A stretch of 55,648 nt of DNA from Microbacterium sp. SD291 (GCF_017355365.1 NZ_JADIJR010000021.1:1-55648); one strand, 5' to 3'; counted from the first letter of the stretch, positions 19,425 through 31,163 are shown. Notes: generated by a model from the letters alone, not told the origin. A program made the numbers and translations.

Positions 19425-20512
19425 ACGGTCGCCTCCTTGCGAACGGACAGGTCGGATGCGGTGGCGGATGCCGCGAGTGCGGCCTCCACCCGGTCGATGT
19501 CCTCCGATGAGCCGGAGGAGATCCGGACGCCCTCGCCCTGGAAGGCGCGGGTGACCACACCGCCATCCCTGAGCACCGACTCGAGCGCGGCGGTGCGCTC
19601 GCCGGCCGGCACCCAGACGAAGTTCGCCTGCGACGCGGCCGCGGGCCAGCCGGCCGCTGTGAGAAGGGCGTTCAGGCGGTCGCGCTGCGCGACCACCTCG
19701 TCGATGCGGACGGCCAGCTCGTCCTCGGCGGCGAGCGAGGCGCGGGCGGCGGTCTGCGCGAGGTCGGTCACGCCGAACGGGATAGCGGCCTTGCGCTGAT
19801 TGCCCGCGACCTCCGCCGGCGCGATGGCGTAGCCGATGCGGAGGCCGGCGAGACCGTAGGCCTTCGAGAACGTGTGCAGCACGGCGACGTGCGGGTGACG
19901 GCGGAACAGCTCGATGCCGGCGCCGTAGGAATCGGTGCGGTCGAAGTGCACGTACGCCTCGTCGATCACGACGAGGATGTCATGCGGCACAGCCGCGACG
20001 AAGCGCTCGAGTGCGTCCGCGCCGACGACTGTCCCGGTCGGGTTGTTCGGGTTGCACACGAAGATCAGGCGGGTGCGCGGGGTGATCGCGGCGACCAGGG
20101 CGTCGAGGTCGTGCGCGTGCTCGGCGTTCAGCGGCACCGCGACCGGCACCGCTCCGGCGATCCGGATCAGTGACGGGTAGGCCTCGAAGGATCGCCACGC
20201 GAACATCACCTCGTCGCCGTCTCCGGCGACCGCGTGGATGAGTTGCGCCGCGAGCTCCACGGAGCCCGCCCCGACCGTGACCAGAGCCGCGTCGACCTCG
20301 TAGCGGGCCGCGAGCTCGGCACGGAGCGCGGCGGCGCTCATGTCGGGATAGCGGTTGATGCCGCCGAGCCGGTCCTGCACGGCCGCGACGACGGAGGGCA
20401 GCGGCGGATGCGGCGACTCGTTGGAGGAGAGCTTCGACGCCCCTGCGGGGGCCGGGAGTCCCTGGCGATAGGCGGGTACGGCCTCGAGTCCGGCACGGGT
20501 GGGGAGTGTCAT
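19421..20512 (-). CDS. hisC: PLP-dependent aminotransferase of the HisC/Pat type
   Basis: A 363-residue fold-type I aminotransferase. Landmarks are KLSSNESPHPPLP near the N-terminus, FVCNPNNPTGTVV, VVIDEAYVHFDR, the PLP-lysine site HTFSKAYGLAGLRIGY and VWVPAGERTAAL. ATG 20512 was chosen because AAGGACG precedes it and earlier codons lack family similarity. Proteins of this type are annotated as histidinol-phosphate transaminase or as actinobacterial aromatic aminotransferase. It lies outside any his operon and is fused by overlap to a permease and an Lrp regulator, so I favour a role in aromatic or general amino-acid transamination. Confidence 0.85.
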   Translation of the reverse strand: MTLPTRAGLEAVPAYRQGLPAPAGASKLSSNESPHPPLPSVVAAVQDRLGGINRYPDMSAAALRAELAARYEVDAALVTVGAGSVELAAQLIHAVAGDGDEVMFAWRSFEAYPSLIRIAGAVPVAVPLNAEHAHDLDALVAAITPRTRLIFVCNPNNPTGTVVGADALERFVAAVPHDILVVIDEAYVHFDRTDSYGAGIELFRRHPHVAVLHTFSKAYGLAGLRIGYAIAPAEVAGNQRKAAIPFGVTDLAQTAARASLAAEDELAVRIDEVVAQRDRLNALLTAAGWPAAASQANFVWVPAGERTAALESVLRDGGVVTRAFQGEGVRISSGSSEDIDRVEAALAASATASDLSVRKEATV

Positions 20513-20570
20513 CGTCTGAGCGTCCTTGCTGAGTCGCGGCGTCAGGCCGGGGTCCGTCTGCTGTCGCGCA

Positions 20571-20600
20571 ACACTAGACCGGATGCTCGCCGCTGAGCAA
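20571..20600 (-). promoter_or_regulatory. Candidate promoter of the aminotransferase operon
   Basis: TTGCTC (complement of 20595-20600) is followed after 18 bp by TAGTGT (complement of 20571-20576). This would give a leader of about 50 nt carrying the AAGGACG ribosome-binding site. The remainder of 20601-20691 shows several GTGCG/CGCAC words that could be Lrp sites but no clear palindrome. Confidence 0.4.
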
Positions 20601-20691
20601 TCGGTGCAGCGACAGGTGCGCATCGCGCGCAGTCAACCCCGTGAAATCGTGCGATCACTGCGCAGACTGCACAGCACGGTGCGAATGCTGG

Positions 20692-22491
20692 TCAGCGCCC
20701 TGCCGTGAGCGCCGCGGGATCGGTCGCCGGGAGCCGGCACACGAAGGCACGGCAGTCGTAGGCGCGCTCCGGCACCTCGCCCTTGCCCTTGAAGAGCTCG
20801 AGGCCGGCGTCTGCGAAGGCATGCGCCTGCGCAGGTGTGACGACGGCGATCACGTCGGCATCCGCTCGTCTGGCCGCAGCCGCCAGCGCCCCGCCCGGGT
20901 CGTCCGTGACCACGACGATCTGCCGCGGCGGCTCCACGACCCCGGCGGCGACCCGTAGCAGACTGCCGTGCGCGAACGGCTGGGCGAGCGCCTGCGCAGC
21001 ATACTCGCGCACTGACGAGACAGCCGCCTCCCTGTAGCGGTCGCCCGCTCCCAGACGCCAGGCGCTCAGCGCCGCTGCGGCGACGGCCGCGACATCGCTC
21101 GGCAGATCGCCGTCCGTCTGATCCGGGGATGCGGCGATGCCCTGCGCCACGAGGAGCGGGTCGCCGTCGACCCCGGCGATCGCCTCGTCGAGCAGCTCAC
21201 GCCCCCGGAGCGCCCATGCCGCATCACCGGACGCGGCCGCCAGCGCGAACAGCCCCTCGGCCAGCAGCCCGAGGTCCGCCGCGGTCGCGGTCGCGGCGGA
21301 TGCGACCCCGTCGAGCGACGCTCGGAGCATCCTGCCGTCCGCCGCCCGGTTCACCCGCAGCACCTCGTCCGCCGCCGTCGCGGCGGCAGCCACCCACTCG
21401 GGCTCGCCGAGCGTCGTGCCCGCCCGTGCGAGTGCGCCGATCGCCAGTCCGTTCCAGCCGGTGATCACTTTGCCGTCGACCGCGGGCGGCTCGAGCCCGG
21501 TCCGTTCCGCGACCGGCCGCAGATAGTAGCCGCCCTCGCTGCGCCGGCCGTCGATCCACGACTCGGAGTCCTGCGCCGCCCCGAGACCGCCGCCCGGCCG
21601 GCGCAGCGTGGTCAGCAGGAACCCCGCGATCCCGTGCGCCGCCGTGGTCTGGCCCTCGTCGAGCGCGATCTCCAGCAGCTGCGCGTTGTCCGTCAGCATC
21701 CGCTCGTAGTGCGGCACGCTCCAATCGCGCTGCGTGGCGTAGCGGAAGAAGCCGCCGTCCTCGTCTCGCAGCGCAGACCCGGACATGGCGGTGAGCGCCC
21801 GCCGCACGGAGGCGGCCGCATCCTGCGCCTCACGTCGCACCAGCGGACTCTGCAGGAATCGCAGCGTCGTCGCGACCGGGAACTTGGGTGCACCGCCGAA
21901 TCCTCCGAAGACCCGATCCTCGCGTGCGGCGATCGTCTCCGCCGCGGCCGCGAGGGCTGCCGCCTCCGGCAGGTCGGTCGCAGCGGAAGCCGCCGCCCGT
22001 CCGAGCGCCTCGGTCACGGCATCCGCCGACTCCTCCGCCTGCGCGCGGCGCACGGTCCACGCCTCGCTGACCGCGGCGAGCACGTCACGGAACGCCGGCA
22101 GCGGCGGGCGCACGTCCGGCGGCCAGTACGTCCCGGCGTAGAACGTCCGCCCGCGGGGCGTCGCGAACACCGTGAGCGGCCAGCCGAGATTCTGGGTGAA
22201 CGCGGATGCCGCGGCCATGTACGCGCCGTCGACGTCCGGATGCTCCTCGCGGTCGACCTTCACCGCGACGAAGCCCTCGTTCATCAGCGCCGCGGTCTCC
22301 GGGTCCGCGAACGACTCGCGCGCCATGACGTGGCACCAGTGACAGGTCGAGTAGCCGATCGAGATCAGCATCGGCACATCGCGCCGCTGCGCCTCGTCGA
22401 ACGCCTCCTGGCCCCACGGATACCAGTCGACGGGGTTGTCGGCATGCGCGCGGAGGTAGGGGCTGAGCGTGTCGGCGAGCCGGTTCGTCAT
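20692..22491 (-). CDS. DUF255 thioredoxin-fold protein (YyaL/SSP411-like)
   Basis: A 599-residue two-part protein: an N-terminal thioredoxin-like DUF255 domain (about residues 1-165) and a six-hairpin-glycosidase-like helical C-terminal part. The family signature [12 protein letters not shown] lies at residue 50 onward, preceded by [13 protein letters not shown]. The function of the family is not established; roles in redox chemistry or carbohydrate modification have been proposed. It is cytoplasmic, with no signal peptide. It is probably leaderless, with TAGCGT six bases before the ATG. Confidence 0.9.
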   Translation of the reverse strand: MTNRLADTLSPYLRAHADNPVDWYPWGQEAFDEAQRRDVPMLISIGYSTCHWCHVMARESFADPETAALMNEGFVAVKVDREEHPDVDGAYMAAASAFTQNLGWPLTVFATPRGRTFYAGTYWPPDVRPPLPAFRDVLAAVSEAWTVRRAQAEESADAVTEALGRAAASAATDLPEAAALAAAAETIAAREDRVFGGFGGAPKFPVATTLRFLQSPLVRREAQDAAASVRRALTAMSGSALRDEDGGFFRYATQRDWSVPHYERMLTDNAQLLEIALDEGQTTAAHGIAGFLLTTLRRPGGGLGAAQDSESWIDGRRSEGGYYLRPVAERTGLEPPAVDGKVITGWNGLAIGALARAGTTLGEPEWVAAAATAADEVLRVNRAADGRMLRASLDGVASAATATAADLGLLAEGLFALAAASGDAAWALRGRELLDEAIAGVDGDPLLVAQGIAASPDQTDGDLPSDVAAVAAAALSAWRLGAGDRYREAAVSSVREYAAQALAQPFAHGSLLRVAAGVVEPPRQIVVVTDDPGGALAAAARRADADVIAVVTPAQAHAFADAGLELFKGKGEVPERAYDCRAFVCRLPATDPAALTAGR

Positions 22492-22497
22492 CCCCTC

Positions 22498-22503
22498 ACG
22501 CTA
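22498..22503 (-). promoter_or_regulatory. Leaderless-type -10 of the DUF255 gene
   Basis: TAGCGT on the minus strand lies 6 nt before the ATG at 22491. The intervening GAGGGG directly abuts the ATG, too close to serve as a normal ribosome-binding site. Confidence 0.5.
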
Positions 22504-22538
22504 CGCCGCGGAGCCGGCGCGGTCACCCCGCCGGCGAT

Positions 22539-23108
22539 TCACCCCGCCAGCACCTCGGCCCGGCGCGACGCCGCGTAGCCGATCAGCGGCAGCGCACGCT
22601 CGACCGCGAGCGAGATCCGCGAGCGGAGCAGGTCCGACGTGACCGTGTGTCCGTCGAAGTCGGAATCGCTCGCGTATACGCCGACCGGGAGGGTCAGCGC
22701 CTGGAAGAACGAGAACAGCGGCCGCAGCTGATGCTCGATGATCAGGGCGTGCCGCTCGCCGCCGCCGGTGGCGGCCAGAAGCACCGGCTTCCCGGCGAGC
22801 GCGTACTGGCCGACGAAGTCGAACAGGTGCTTGAACAGTCCGGTGAAGGACGCCCGGTACACCGGGCTCCCGACGATCAGCAGATCGGCGGCCTCGATCG
22901 CGACGAGCTGCTCCTCGACGTCCGCCGGAAGGTGGTCGCGACGGAGCGCTCCGGCGAGAGCGGGGCCGATGGCCGTGAGCTCGATGAGCTCGACGTCGAC
23001 CTCGGCGCGCTCGGCGACAGCTGCGGCGATCGCGCGCACCAGAGCAGTGGTCTTGCTGGGTTCATGCAGTGAGCCGGACACGGCCACGATGCGATAGCGA
23101 GCTGTCAT
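22539..23108 (-). CDS. NADPH-dependent FMN reductase (MsuE/SsuE-like)
   Basis: A 189-residue flavodoxin-fold reductase. The phosphate-binding loop is AVSGSLHEPSKT (residues 8-19), and GSPVYRASFTGLFKHLFD is the family motif around residues 83-100. MsuE/SsuE-type enzymes supply reduced FMN to two-component monooxygenases such as alkanesulfonate or methanesulfonate desulfonation systems, but no monooxygenase gene is nearby. ATG 23108 was preferred to an upstream start because the fold begins there and TACCGT lies six bases upstream. Confidence 0.88.
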   Translation of the reverse strand: MTARYRIVAVSGSLHEPSKTTALVRAIAAAVAERAEVDVELIELTAIGPALAGALRRDHLPADVEEQLVAIEAADLLIVGSPVYRASFTGLFKHLFDFVGQYALAGKPVLLAATGGGERHALIIEHQLRPLFSFFQALTLPVGVYASDSDFDGHTVTSDLLRSRISLAVERALPLIGYAASRRAEVLAG

Positions 23109-23114
23109 GCCTCG

Positions 23115-23120
23115 ACGGTA
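23115..23120 (-). promoter_or_regulatory. Leaderless-type -10 of the FMN reductase gene
   Basis: TACCGT on the minus strand lies 6 nt before the ATG at 23108. Confidence 0.5.
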
Positions 23121-23200
23121 GCCATGCGGACGCCCCGCGTCGCAGGAGGCGACACGGGGCGTCACGCGAGGTAGCAGAACTCAATCCGCGCGTCGTCGCG

Positions 23201-25188
<1,988 letters not shown>

Positions 25189-25194
25189 GGCTGC

Positions 25195-25200
25195 ATCCTA
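25195..25200 (-). promoter_or_regulatory. Leaderless-type -10 of the DUF418-like gene
   Basis: TAGGAT on the minus strand lies 6 nt before the GTG at 25188. The divergent hrpA gene has TACGAT at 25227-25232, but with 8 nt to its ATG and GGAGGG in between. Confidence 0.5.
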
Positions 25201-25240
25201 GGCGTCGAAGCACCCTGATCGCGGCATACGATGGAGGGCT

Positions 25241-28200
25241 ATGTCCTCCCCTGTGATCACCTATCCCCCGGAGCTGCCGGTCAGCGCCGCGAGAGACGAG
25301 ATCGCCGACGCGATCCGCGATCACCAGGTGGTCATCGTCGCCGGGGCGACCGGGTCGGGAAAGACCACGCAGCTTCCCAAGATCTGCCTGGAGCTGGGCC
25401 GCGAGCGGATCGCGCACACGCAGCCGCGCCGGCTCGCCGCACGCACCATCGCGGAGCGCGTCGCCGAAGAGCTGCAGGTGGAGCTCGGGACCGCCGTCGG
25501 CTACAAGGTCCGCTTCACCGACAAAGTGTCCGCCGACACCCGGATCGCGCTGATGACCGACGGCATCCTGCTCAACGAGATCCACCGCGACCGCCTGCTC
25601 ACCCGCTACGACACGATCATCATCGACGAGGCGCACGAGCGCTCCCTGAACGTCGACTTCCTGCTCGGGTACCTCGCGCGGGTGCTCCCTGAGCGCCCTG
25701 ACCTCAAGGTCATCATCACATCGGCGACGATCGACCCGGAGAGCTTCGCTGCGCACTTCGCCGCCCAGGGCGGAACTCCGGTGCCGATCGTCGAGGTGTC
25801 CGGGCGCACGTATCCGGTGGAGATCCGGTACCGGCCGCTGGTCGACGAGGCGGATGACGCAGCCGGGTCCCTGAATCTGTCGAAGGGAGGGGACCCGGAG
25901 GACGAGGTCTCCGCGATCGTCGCGGCCCTGCGGGAGCTCGACCGCGAGGCGCCGGGCGACGTGCTGGTGTTCCTCCCCGGCGAGGCCGAGATCCGCGACG
26001 CCGCGGATGCGGTCCGCGGCGCCTATTCCGACGACCGGTCCCCCACCGAGGTGCTGCCGCTCTACGGGCGCCTGTCCGCGGCCGAGCAGCACCGGGTGTT
26101 CGAGCGCAGCCGGGTGGCCGGCGTCCGCCGTCGCGTCGTGCTGGCGACGAACGTGGCCGAGACGAGCCTGACCGTCCCCGGCATCCGCTACGTGATCGAC
26201 ACCGGCAGCGCCCGGATCTCGCGCTACAGCAGCAGGTCGAAGGTGCAGCGGCTGCCGATCGAGGCGATCTCGCAGGCGTCCGCGAACCAGCGGTCAGGAC
26301 GTGCCGGGCGCACGAGCGACGGCATCGCGATCCGGCTGTACAGCGAGGAGGACTTCGAGAAGCGGCCGGAGTTCACCGAGCCCGAGATCCTGCGCACCTC
26401 GCTCGCCTCGGTGATCCTGCAGATGCTGTCGCTGGGCTTCGGCGACATCTCGGCCTTCCCGTTCCTCACCCCGCCCGATTCCCGCGGCGTCAAGGCGGCG
26501 TTCGACCTGCTCACCGAGCTCGGGGCGGTGTCCGGCGCCGGCGACGCGCCCCGCCTGACCCGTGTCGGCCGCGACATCTCCCGCATCCCGATCGACCCCC
26601 GTTTCGCGCGGATGCTGATCGAGGCAGGGCGCACTTCGACGGGCTCAGGGGCCCACGTCGTCCGCGACGTCCTCGCGATCGTCGCGGGGCTCTCGATCCA
26701 GGACGTGCGGGAGCGCCCCTCGCAGGAGGCGCCGCAGAGCGTCCGCGACGAGGCGGATCGCGCGCACGCGCGCTTCGCCGACCCGACCAGCGACTTCCTC
26801 TCGATACTCAACCTCTGGAACCACCTGCGCGAGCAGCAGCGCGAACTCGGCTCCAGCGCGTTCCGGCGCCTGTGCCGCGCCGAGCATCTGAACTACGTGC
26901 GGGTGCGCGAATGGTTCGACGTGCACCGTCAGCTGCGCACCCTCGTGAAGGGCACGGACTCTTCGAAGGGCGCCTCCGACCCCGACGCGATCCACCGCGC
27001 CCTGCTGTCGGGGCTGCTGTCCCAGATCGGCATCCTCGACGAGCGGCAGACCCCGGCCCGCGGCCAGTCGAAGACCTCGCCGAAGGACGCGAAGCGCCGC
27101 ATCGCGGAGTACCGCGGCGCCCGCGGCATCCGCTTCTCGATCTTCCCCGGCTCGGCGCTGCGCAAGAAGAGCCCGCAGGCGGTGATGGCCGCGGAGATCG
27201 TTGAGACATCGCGCACCTTCGCGCGCACTGTCGCCGCGATCGACCCCGCGTGGGCTGAGGCCCTCGCCGGGGACCTCGCCAAGCGCCAGATCACGGAGCC
27301 GCACTGGTCGAAGGACGCAGGCGCCGCCGTGGCCTACGAGAAGGTCACGCTGTTCGGCGTCGAGATCATCCCTCGCCGGCGCGTGCAGTTCGCGCGGATC
27401 GACAGAGCCGCGTCCCGAGAGCTGTTCCTGCGGCACGCGCTGGTCGAGGGCGAATGGGATCCGGCCAGGATCGACAAGCGTGTGAGCGCGTTCTGGCGCA
27501 GCAACGCAGAGCTGCGCAAGCGACTCGAGAAGCTGGAGGAGCGCGAGCGCCGCCGCGACATCCTCGCGGGCGACGAGGCCGTCTTCCGCTTCTACGACGA
27601 GCGCATCCCTGCAGACGTCTTCGATGTGCGCTCGTTCGAGAACTGGTGGCGCGAGACTCTGGCAGCGACACCGAAGCTGCTCGTCATGCGCGAGGCGGAC
27701 CTCCTCGACGACGAGAGCCGTGCAGACCAGAGCGAGTTCCCGACCCGCTGGAGCCAGGGCGACCAGGTGCTGGGGCTCGCATACCGCTTCGAGCCCGGCG
27801 CCGCCGACGACGGCGTGAGCGTCGTGGTCCCGCTCGCCCTCCTCGCCCAGATCGAGGACCGCGGCTTCGACTGGCAGGTGCCTGGTCTTCGCGCCGAGCT
27901 CATCACCGGGCTTCTGCGTGCGCTGCCGAAGGCGATCAGGCGCCATGTCGTCCCCGCGGCGGACTGGGCGGAGAAGTTCGGCGCAGAGCTCGCAGGGCAG
28001 GGCCCCGAGTCGCACGACGGCGTGCCGGTGCGGACTCTCAAGGAGGCGCTGGCGAAGCTCATCCAGCCGCTCGCGAACCAGCTCGTCTCGGCATCCGATT
28101 TCGAGGACGAGCGCGTGCCGGCACACCTGCGCATGAACTTCCGCGCCGTCGACGAGAGAGGACGGGTGGCAGGCTCCGGGCGGGACCTCCGCACCCTGCA

Positions 28201-29185
28201 GGATCAGCTGTCCGACCGGGCGCGTTCCAGCGTCGCCCGCTCGGTCGCGGCGACCGCGCGCCCCGGCGGGGCGGCCGCAGAGCGCGTGGCCGCGGCATCC
28301 GCCCGTGGTCCCGTCGAACAGGACGGCCTCACCGCGTGGACGTTCGGCGACCTCCCCGAGGTGCTCGACACCCGGGTCGCCGGCGGCGTGGTGCGCGGCT
28401 ACCCGGCCGTCGTCGATCAGGGCAAGACGGTCTCGGTGCGGGTCGAGGCGACGGCGGATGCCGCGGCCGCGGCGACCCGCGAGGGCGTCCTGCGCCTCGT
28501 GCTCCTCGGTGTCCCGTCGCCCTCGTCGTATGTACAGCAGCACCTCACCAGCCAGGAGAAGCTCGCGCTCGCGGCCTCCCCGTACCAGAACGCCGCCGCT
28601 TTGATCGAGGACTGCCGTGCGGCCGTCGCGCGCGCGGTGATCGAGCGCACCGCTCCCGGCGGTCTGATCCGCACCGAGGCGGAGTTCACGCGGGTCCGCG
28701 ACGCGGTCTCGGCGTCGCTCGTCGACGAGCTGTTCGCGTGCGTCTCGCTGGTCGCGCGCATCCTCACCAAGGCCCGCGAGGTCGAGCGCGGCATCAAGTC
28801 GCAGAACTCGCTCGCGCTCCTCGGCCCGCTGAACGACATCCGCACGCAGCTCGCCGGGCTGCTGCATCCCGGCTTCGTCTCGGCCACCGGGATAGAGCGG
28901 CTCTCGCACCTGCCGCGGTATCTCGACGGAATGCTCGAACGGCTCAAGACCCTGTCGAGCGAGCCGGGCAAGGACCGGGCGCGGATGAGCGAGTTCGAGC
29001 GGATGGCGAAGGCCTTCGAGGACGCGGGCGGCACGATCCCGCTCCCCCGCGACGCGGCCCCGACGCTCGCCGAGAGCCGCTGGCTGCTCGAGGAGTATCG
29101 GGTGAGCGTGTTCGCGCAGCGCCTCGGCACCGCCCAGCCGGTCTCGCCGCAGCGCATCGTGAAGGCGCTCGCAGGCCGGGCATGA
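25241..29185 (+). CDS. hrpA: ATP-dependent RNA helicase HrpA (DEAH box)
   Basis: A 1,314-residue DEAH-box helicase of the full-length HrpA type. Motifs in order are Walker A GATGSGKTTQLPK (about residue 36), DEAHERSLNVDF, the SAT motif in TSATIDPESF, NVAETSLTVPG and the motif VI region QRSGRAGRTSDG. Helicase-associated domains and the long DUF3418 C-terminus follow. HrpA helicases act in mRNA processing and in rescue of stalled or collided ribosomes. An unusual short insertion (GRTSTGSGAHV, about residues 462-472) is encoded by a repeat-like DNA element. It is the first gene of a three-gene overlapping operon. Confidence 0.95.
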   Translation: MSSPVITYPPELPVSAARDEIADAIRDHQVVIVAGATGSGKTTQLPKICLELGRERIAHTQPRRLAARTIAERVAEELQVELGTAVGYKVRFTDKVSADTRIALMTDGILLNEIHRDRLLTRYDTIIIDEAHERSLNVDFLLGYLARVLPERPDLKVIITSATIDPESFAAHFAAQGGTPVPIVEVSGRTYPVEIRYRPLVDEADDAAGSLNLSKGGDPEDEVSAIVAALRELDREAPGDVLVFLPGEAEIRDAADAVRGAYSDDRSPTEVLPLYGRLSAAEQHRVFERSRVAGVRRRVVLATNVAETSLTVPGIRYVIDTGSARISRYSSRSKVQRLPIEAISQASANQRSGRAGRTSDGIAIRLYSEEDFEKRPEFTEPEILRTSLASVILQMLSLGFGDISAFPFLTPPDSRGVKAAFDLLTELGAVSGAGDAPRLTRVGRDISRIPIDPRFARMLIEAGRTSTGSGAHVVRDVLAIVAGLSIQDVRERPSQEAPQSVRDEADRAHARFADPTSDFLSILNLWNHLREQQRELGSSAFRRLCRAEHLNYVRVREWFDVHRQLRTLVKGTDSSKGASDPDAIHRALLSGLLSQIGILDERQTPARGQSKTSPKDAKRRIAEYRGARGIRFSIFPGSALRKKSPQAVMAAEIVETSRTFARTVAAIDPAWAEALAGDLAKRQITEPHWSKDAGAAVAYEKVTLFGVEIIPRRRVQFARIDRAASRELFLRHALVEGEWDPARIDKRVSAFWRSNAELRKRLEKLEERERRRDILAGDEAVFRFYDERIPADVFDVRSFENWWRETLAATPKLLVMREADLLDDESRADQSEFPTRWSQGDQVLGLAYRFEPGAADDGVSVVVPLALLAQIEDRGFDWQVPGLRAELITGLLRALPKAIRRHVVPAADWAEKFGAELAGQGPESHDGVPVRTLKEALAKLIQPLANQLVSASDFEDERVPAHLRMNFRAVDERGRVAGSGRDLRTLQDQLSDRARSSVARSVAATARPGGAAAERVAAASARGPVEQDGLTAWTFGDLPEVLDTRVAGGVVRGYPAVVDQGKTVSVRVEATADAAAAATREGVLRLVLLGVPSPSSYVQQHLTSQEKLALAASPYQNAAALIEDCRAAVARAVIERTAPGGLIRTEAEFTRVRDAVSASLVDELFACVSLVARILTKAREVERGIKSQNSLALLGPLNDIRTQLAGLLHPGFVSATGIERLSHLPRYLDGMLERLKTLSSEPGKDRARMSEFERMAKAFEDAGGTIPLPRDAAPTLAESRWLLEEYRVSVFAQRLGTAQPVSPQRIVKALAGRA
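26632..26651 (+). repeat. Intergenic-type repeat word inside hrpA
   Basis: CACTTCGACGGGCTCAGGGG interrupts a well-conserved helicase stretch and encodes TSTGSG in frame. A related word (CACTTCGTCGGGCTCGGGAG) lies in the variable loop of the MFS gene near 9610. Such words look like dispersed genomic repeats rather than helicase sequence; copy number outside the window is unknown. Confidence 0.5.
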
Positions 29186-30099
29186 CACGCCGGGACCGCA
29201 CGCTCGCCCTGATCGCGATCACCATCACGTCGATCCTCTGGGGCACCACCGGCACCGCGGCGACCTTCGCTCCCGCGGCGGGTCCGCTCGCGATCGGGGC
29301 CGCGGCTCTCGGCATCGGCGGACTCCTGCAGGCACTGATCGCCCTCCCGGCGCTCCGCGCCGCGGCGCCCCGGCTGCGTCGTCATCCGGTGCTGGTGGTC
29401 GTGGGCGCGCTGTCCGTCGCGATCTACCCGCTGGCGTTCTACAGCTCGATGCACCTCGCCGGCGTCGCGATCGGAACCGTCGTGTCGCTGGCATCCGCTC
29501 CGCTCGCCTCCGGCCTGCTCGAGCGCTTCGTCGAGGGACGGCGGCTGAGCCGCTGGTGGATGCTCTCCGCCGTGCTCGGGGTCGCCGGCAGCGTGCTGCT
29601 GTGCGCGTCGAAGCTCGACGGCGCCGTCGACGATGCGTGGCCCACGCTGCTGGGCATCGTGCTCGGGCTCGTCGCCGGGGCCACGTACGCGGTGTACTCC
29701 TGGGCGGCGGCGCGACTGATGTCGCATGGCGCTGGGCGTGCCGCGTCGATGGGCGCGGTGTTCGGCCTCGGCGGGCTGCTGCTGATGCCCGTGCTGCTCG
29801 TCACCGGCGCTCCGCTGATCGCGACGCCCGAGGCGTTCTCGGTCGCCGCGTACATGGCGCTCGTGCCGATGTTCCTGGGGTATCTGCTGTTCGGGTACGG
29901 CCTGGAGCGGGTATCGGCGAGCACCGCCACCACGATCACGCTGAGCGAGCCGGCGATCGCCGCAATCCTCGCGGTCATGATCGTGGGCGAGCGGCTGAGC
30001 GTCGTCGGCTGGATCGGCCTCGGACTCATCGGATTCGTGCTGATGATCCTCGCGTTCGCGCCGACAGAGCGCCGGATCGGCGTTAGCCTGAGTGCATGA
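29182..30099 (+). CDS. EamA-family (DMT superfamily) transporter
   Basis: A 305-residue membrane protein with about ten helices arranged as two EamA repeats. The first repeat starts TSILWGTTGTAATFAP, and the second carries TYAVYSWAAARLMS and the typical ending STATTITLSEPAIAAILAV followed by GERLS. Members export metabolites or amino acids; the substrate is unknown. The ATG at 29182 overlaps the hrpA stop in ATGA, so I placed the start there although the frame is open far upstream. Its own stop overlaps the next gene's start in the same way. Confidence 0.92.
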   Translation: MTRRDRTLALIAITITSILWGTTGTAATFAPAAGPLAIGAAALGIGGLLQALIALPALRAAAPRLRRHPVLVVVGALSVAIYPLAFYSSMHLAGVAIGTVVSLASAPLASGLLERFVEGRRLSRWWMLSAVLGVAGSVLLCASKLDGAVDDAWPTLLGIVLGLVAGATYAVYSWAAARLMSHGAGRAASMGAVFGLGGLLLMPVLLVTGAPLIATPEAFSVAAYMALVPMFLGYLLFGYGLERVSASTATTITLSEPAIAAILAVMIVGERLSVVGWIGLGLIGFVLMILAFAPTERRIGVSLSA

Positions 30100-31040
30100 C
30101 TCGCGCGATCGTGTACACCGAGTTCGGCTCCCCCGACGTGCTCCATCTCATGGAGATCCCCGATCCTGTGCCGCTGCACGACGAGGCCGTCGTGCGGATC
30201 GAGGCCGCCGGGGTCAACCCGATCGACGCGAAGCTGCGCAGCGGCAGGCGTCCGTCGCCGCCGATCACCGAGCCGCGGCCGGTCGGCTTCGACGGCGCCG
30301 GCGTGATCGTGGCCCTCGGCGAGAGCGTGAAGGGCTTCGTCGTCGGCGACCGCGTCGCGATCCACGACACCCGCGGCACCTACGCCTCGGCACTCACGGT
30401 TCCGGCGCGCAACCTCGCCGTGCTCCCCGACGCGGTGACGGCCGCTGAGGGAGCCGCGATCGGCATCCCCGCAGCCACCGCCTATCAGTCGCTGCGTTCG
30501 CTGAACGTCGGCGACGGCGACGTGCTGCTCGTGCACGCCGGCTCCGGCGCTGTCGGGCAGGCGGCGGTGCAGTTCGCCGTGTCCTGGGGCGCCACGGTCA
30601 TCGCGACCGGCAGCCCTGCGCGCCACGATCAGCTGCGGGAGCTCGGCGCCATCCCCGTCGCCTACGGCGAAGGCCTGCTCGAGCGCGTGCGCGACGCCGC
30701 CCCCTCCCCCGTGACGGTCGCTCTCGACTGCGCAGGTACCGACGAGGCCATCGAGACCTCGCTCGCCCTGGTGGCCGACCGCGACCGCATCGCCACGATC
30801 GTGCGCGGACCGGATGCCGCTGACTTCGGCATCCGCGCGTTCTCCGGCGGATCGCCCGTGCCGCTCACCGACCAGGAGAAGGCGTGGCGGGCCGAGGCCG
30901 TGGCGAAGACGATCGACCTGATCGCCGCGGGCGATTTCACTGTCGAGCTCGGACCGGAGCTTCCCCTCGCGGAGGCCGCGAGGGCCCACGAGCTCGTCGA
31001 GTCGGGCGAGGCCGACGGCAAGATCATCCTCGTCCCGTGA
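30096..31040 (+). CDS. NADP-dependent oxidoreductase (zinc-independent MDR, quinone-reductase-like)
   Basis: A 314-residue medium-chain dehydrogenase/reductase. The GroES-like N-terminal domain contains EAAGVNPIDAKLRSG, and the nucleotide-binding loop is VHAGSGAVGQAAVQFA (about residues 147-162). The catalytic zinc ligands of alcohol dehydrogenases are absent, consistent with the quinone or enone reductase subgroup. It begins in ATGA overlap with the EamA gene, as the last gene of the hrpA operon. The substrate is not predictable. Confidence 0.91.
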   Translation: MTRAIVYTEFGSPDVLHLMEIPDPVPLHDEAVVRIEAAGVNPIDAKLRSGRRPSPPITEPRPVGFDGAGVIVALGESVKGFVVGDRVAIHDTRGTYASALTVPARNLAVLPDAVTAAEGAAIGIPAATAYQSLRSLNVGDGDVLLVHAGSGAVGQAAVQFAVSWGATVIATGSPARHDQLRELGAIPVAYGEGLLERVRDAAPSPVTVALDCAGTDEAIETSLALVADRDRIATIVRGPDAADFGIRAFSGGSPVPLTDQEKAWRAEAVAKTIDLIAAGDFTVELGPELPLAEAARAHELVESGEADGKIILVP

Positions 31041-31151
31041 GTCGCCGCCGCGTCAGATGAGGGCAGGCGCGGCCGGTGGCCTGAACCGCACCCCGCACTG
31101 CGCTGCACTGCAACAGTTCGACACACGACGGGCCGCGCGCCGCGCGCTCAC

Positions 31152-31157
31152 GACAAT
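31152..31157 (+). promoter_or_regulatory. Leaderless-type -10 of metY
   Basis: GACAAT lies 6 nt before the ATG at 31164, the same hexamer and spacing as in front of rsmA. Confidence 0.55.
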
Positions 31158-31163
31158 GGTCTG

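Noticed and set aside
20526..20708. Small plus-strand ORF in the gap upstream of the aminotransferase
   Set aside because: Poor start context and no motif; the region fits a promoter for the divergent-side operon better.
26645..29188. 847-codon minus-strand frame opposite hrpA
   Set aside because: Shadow of the hrpA coding strand, with no recognisable domain.
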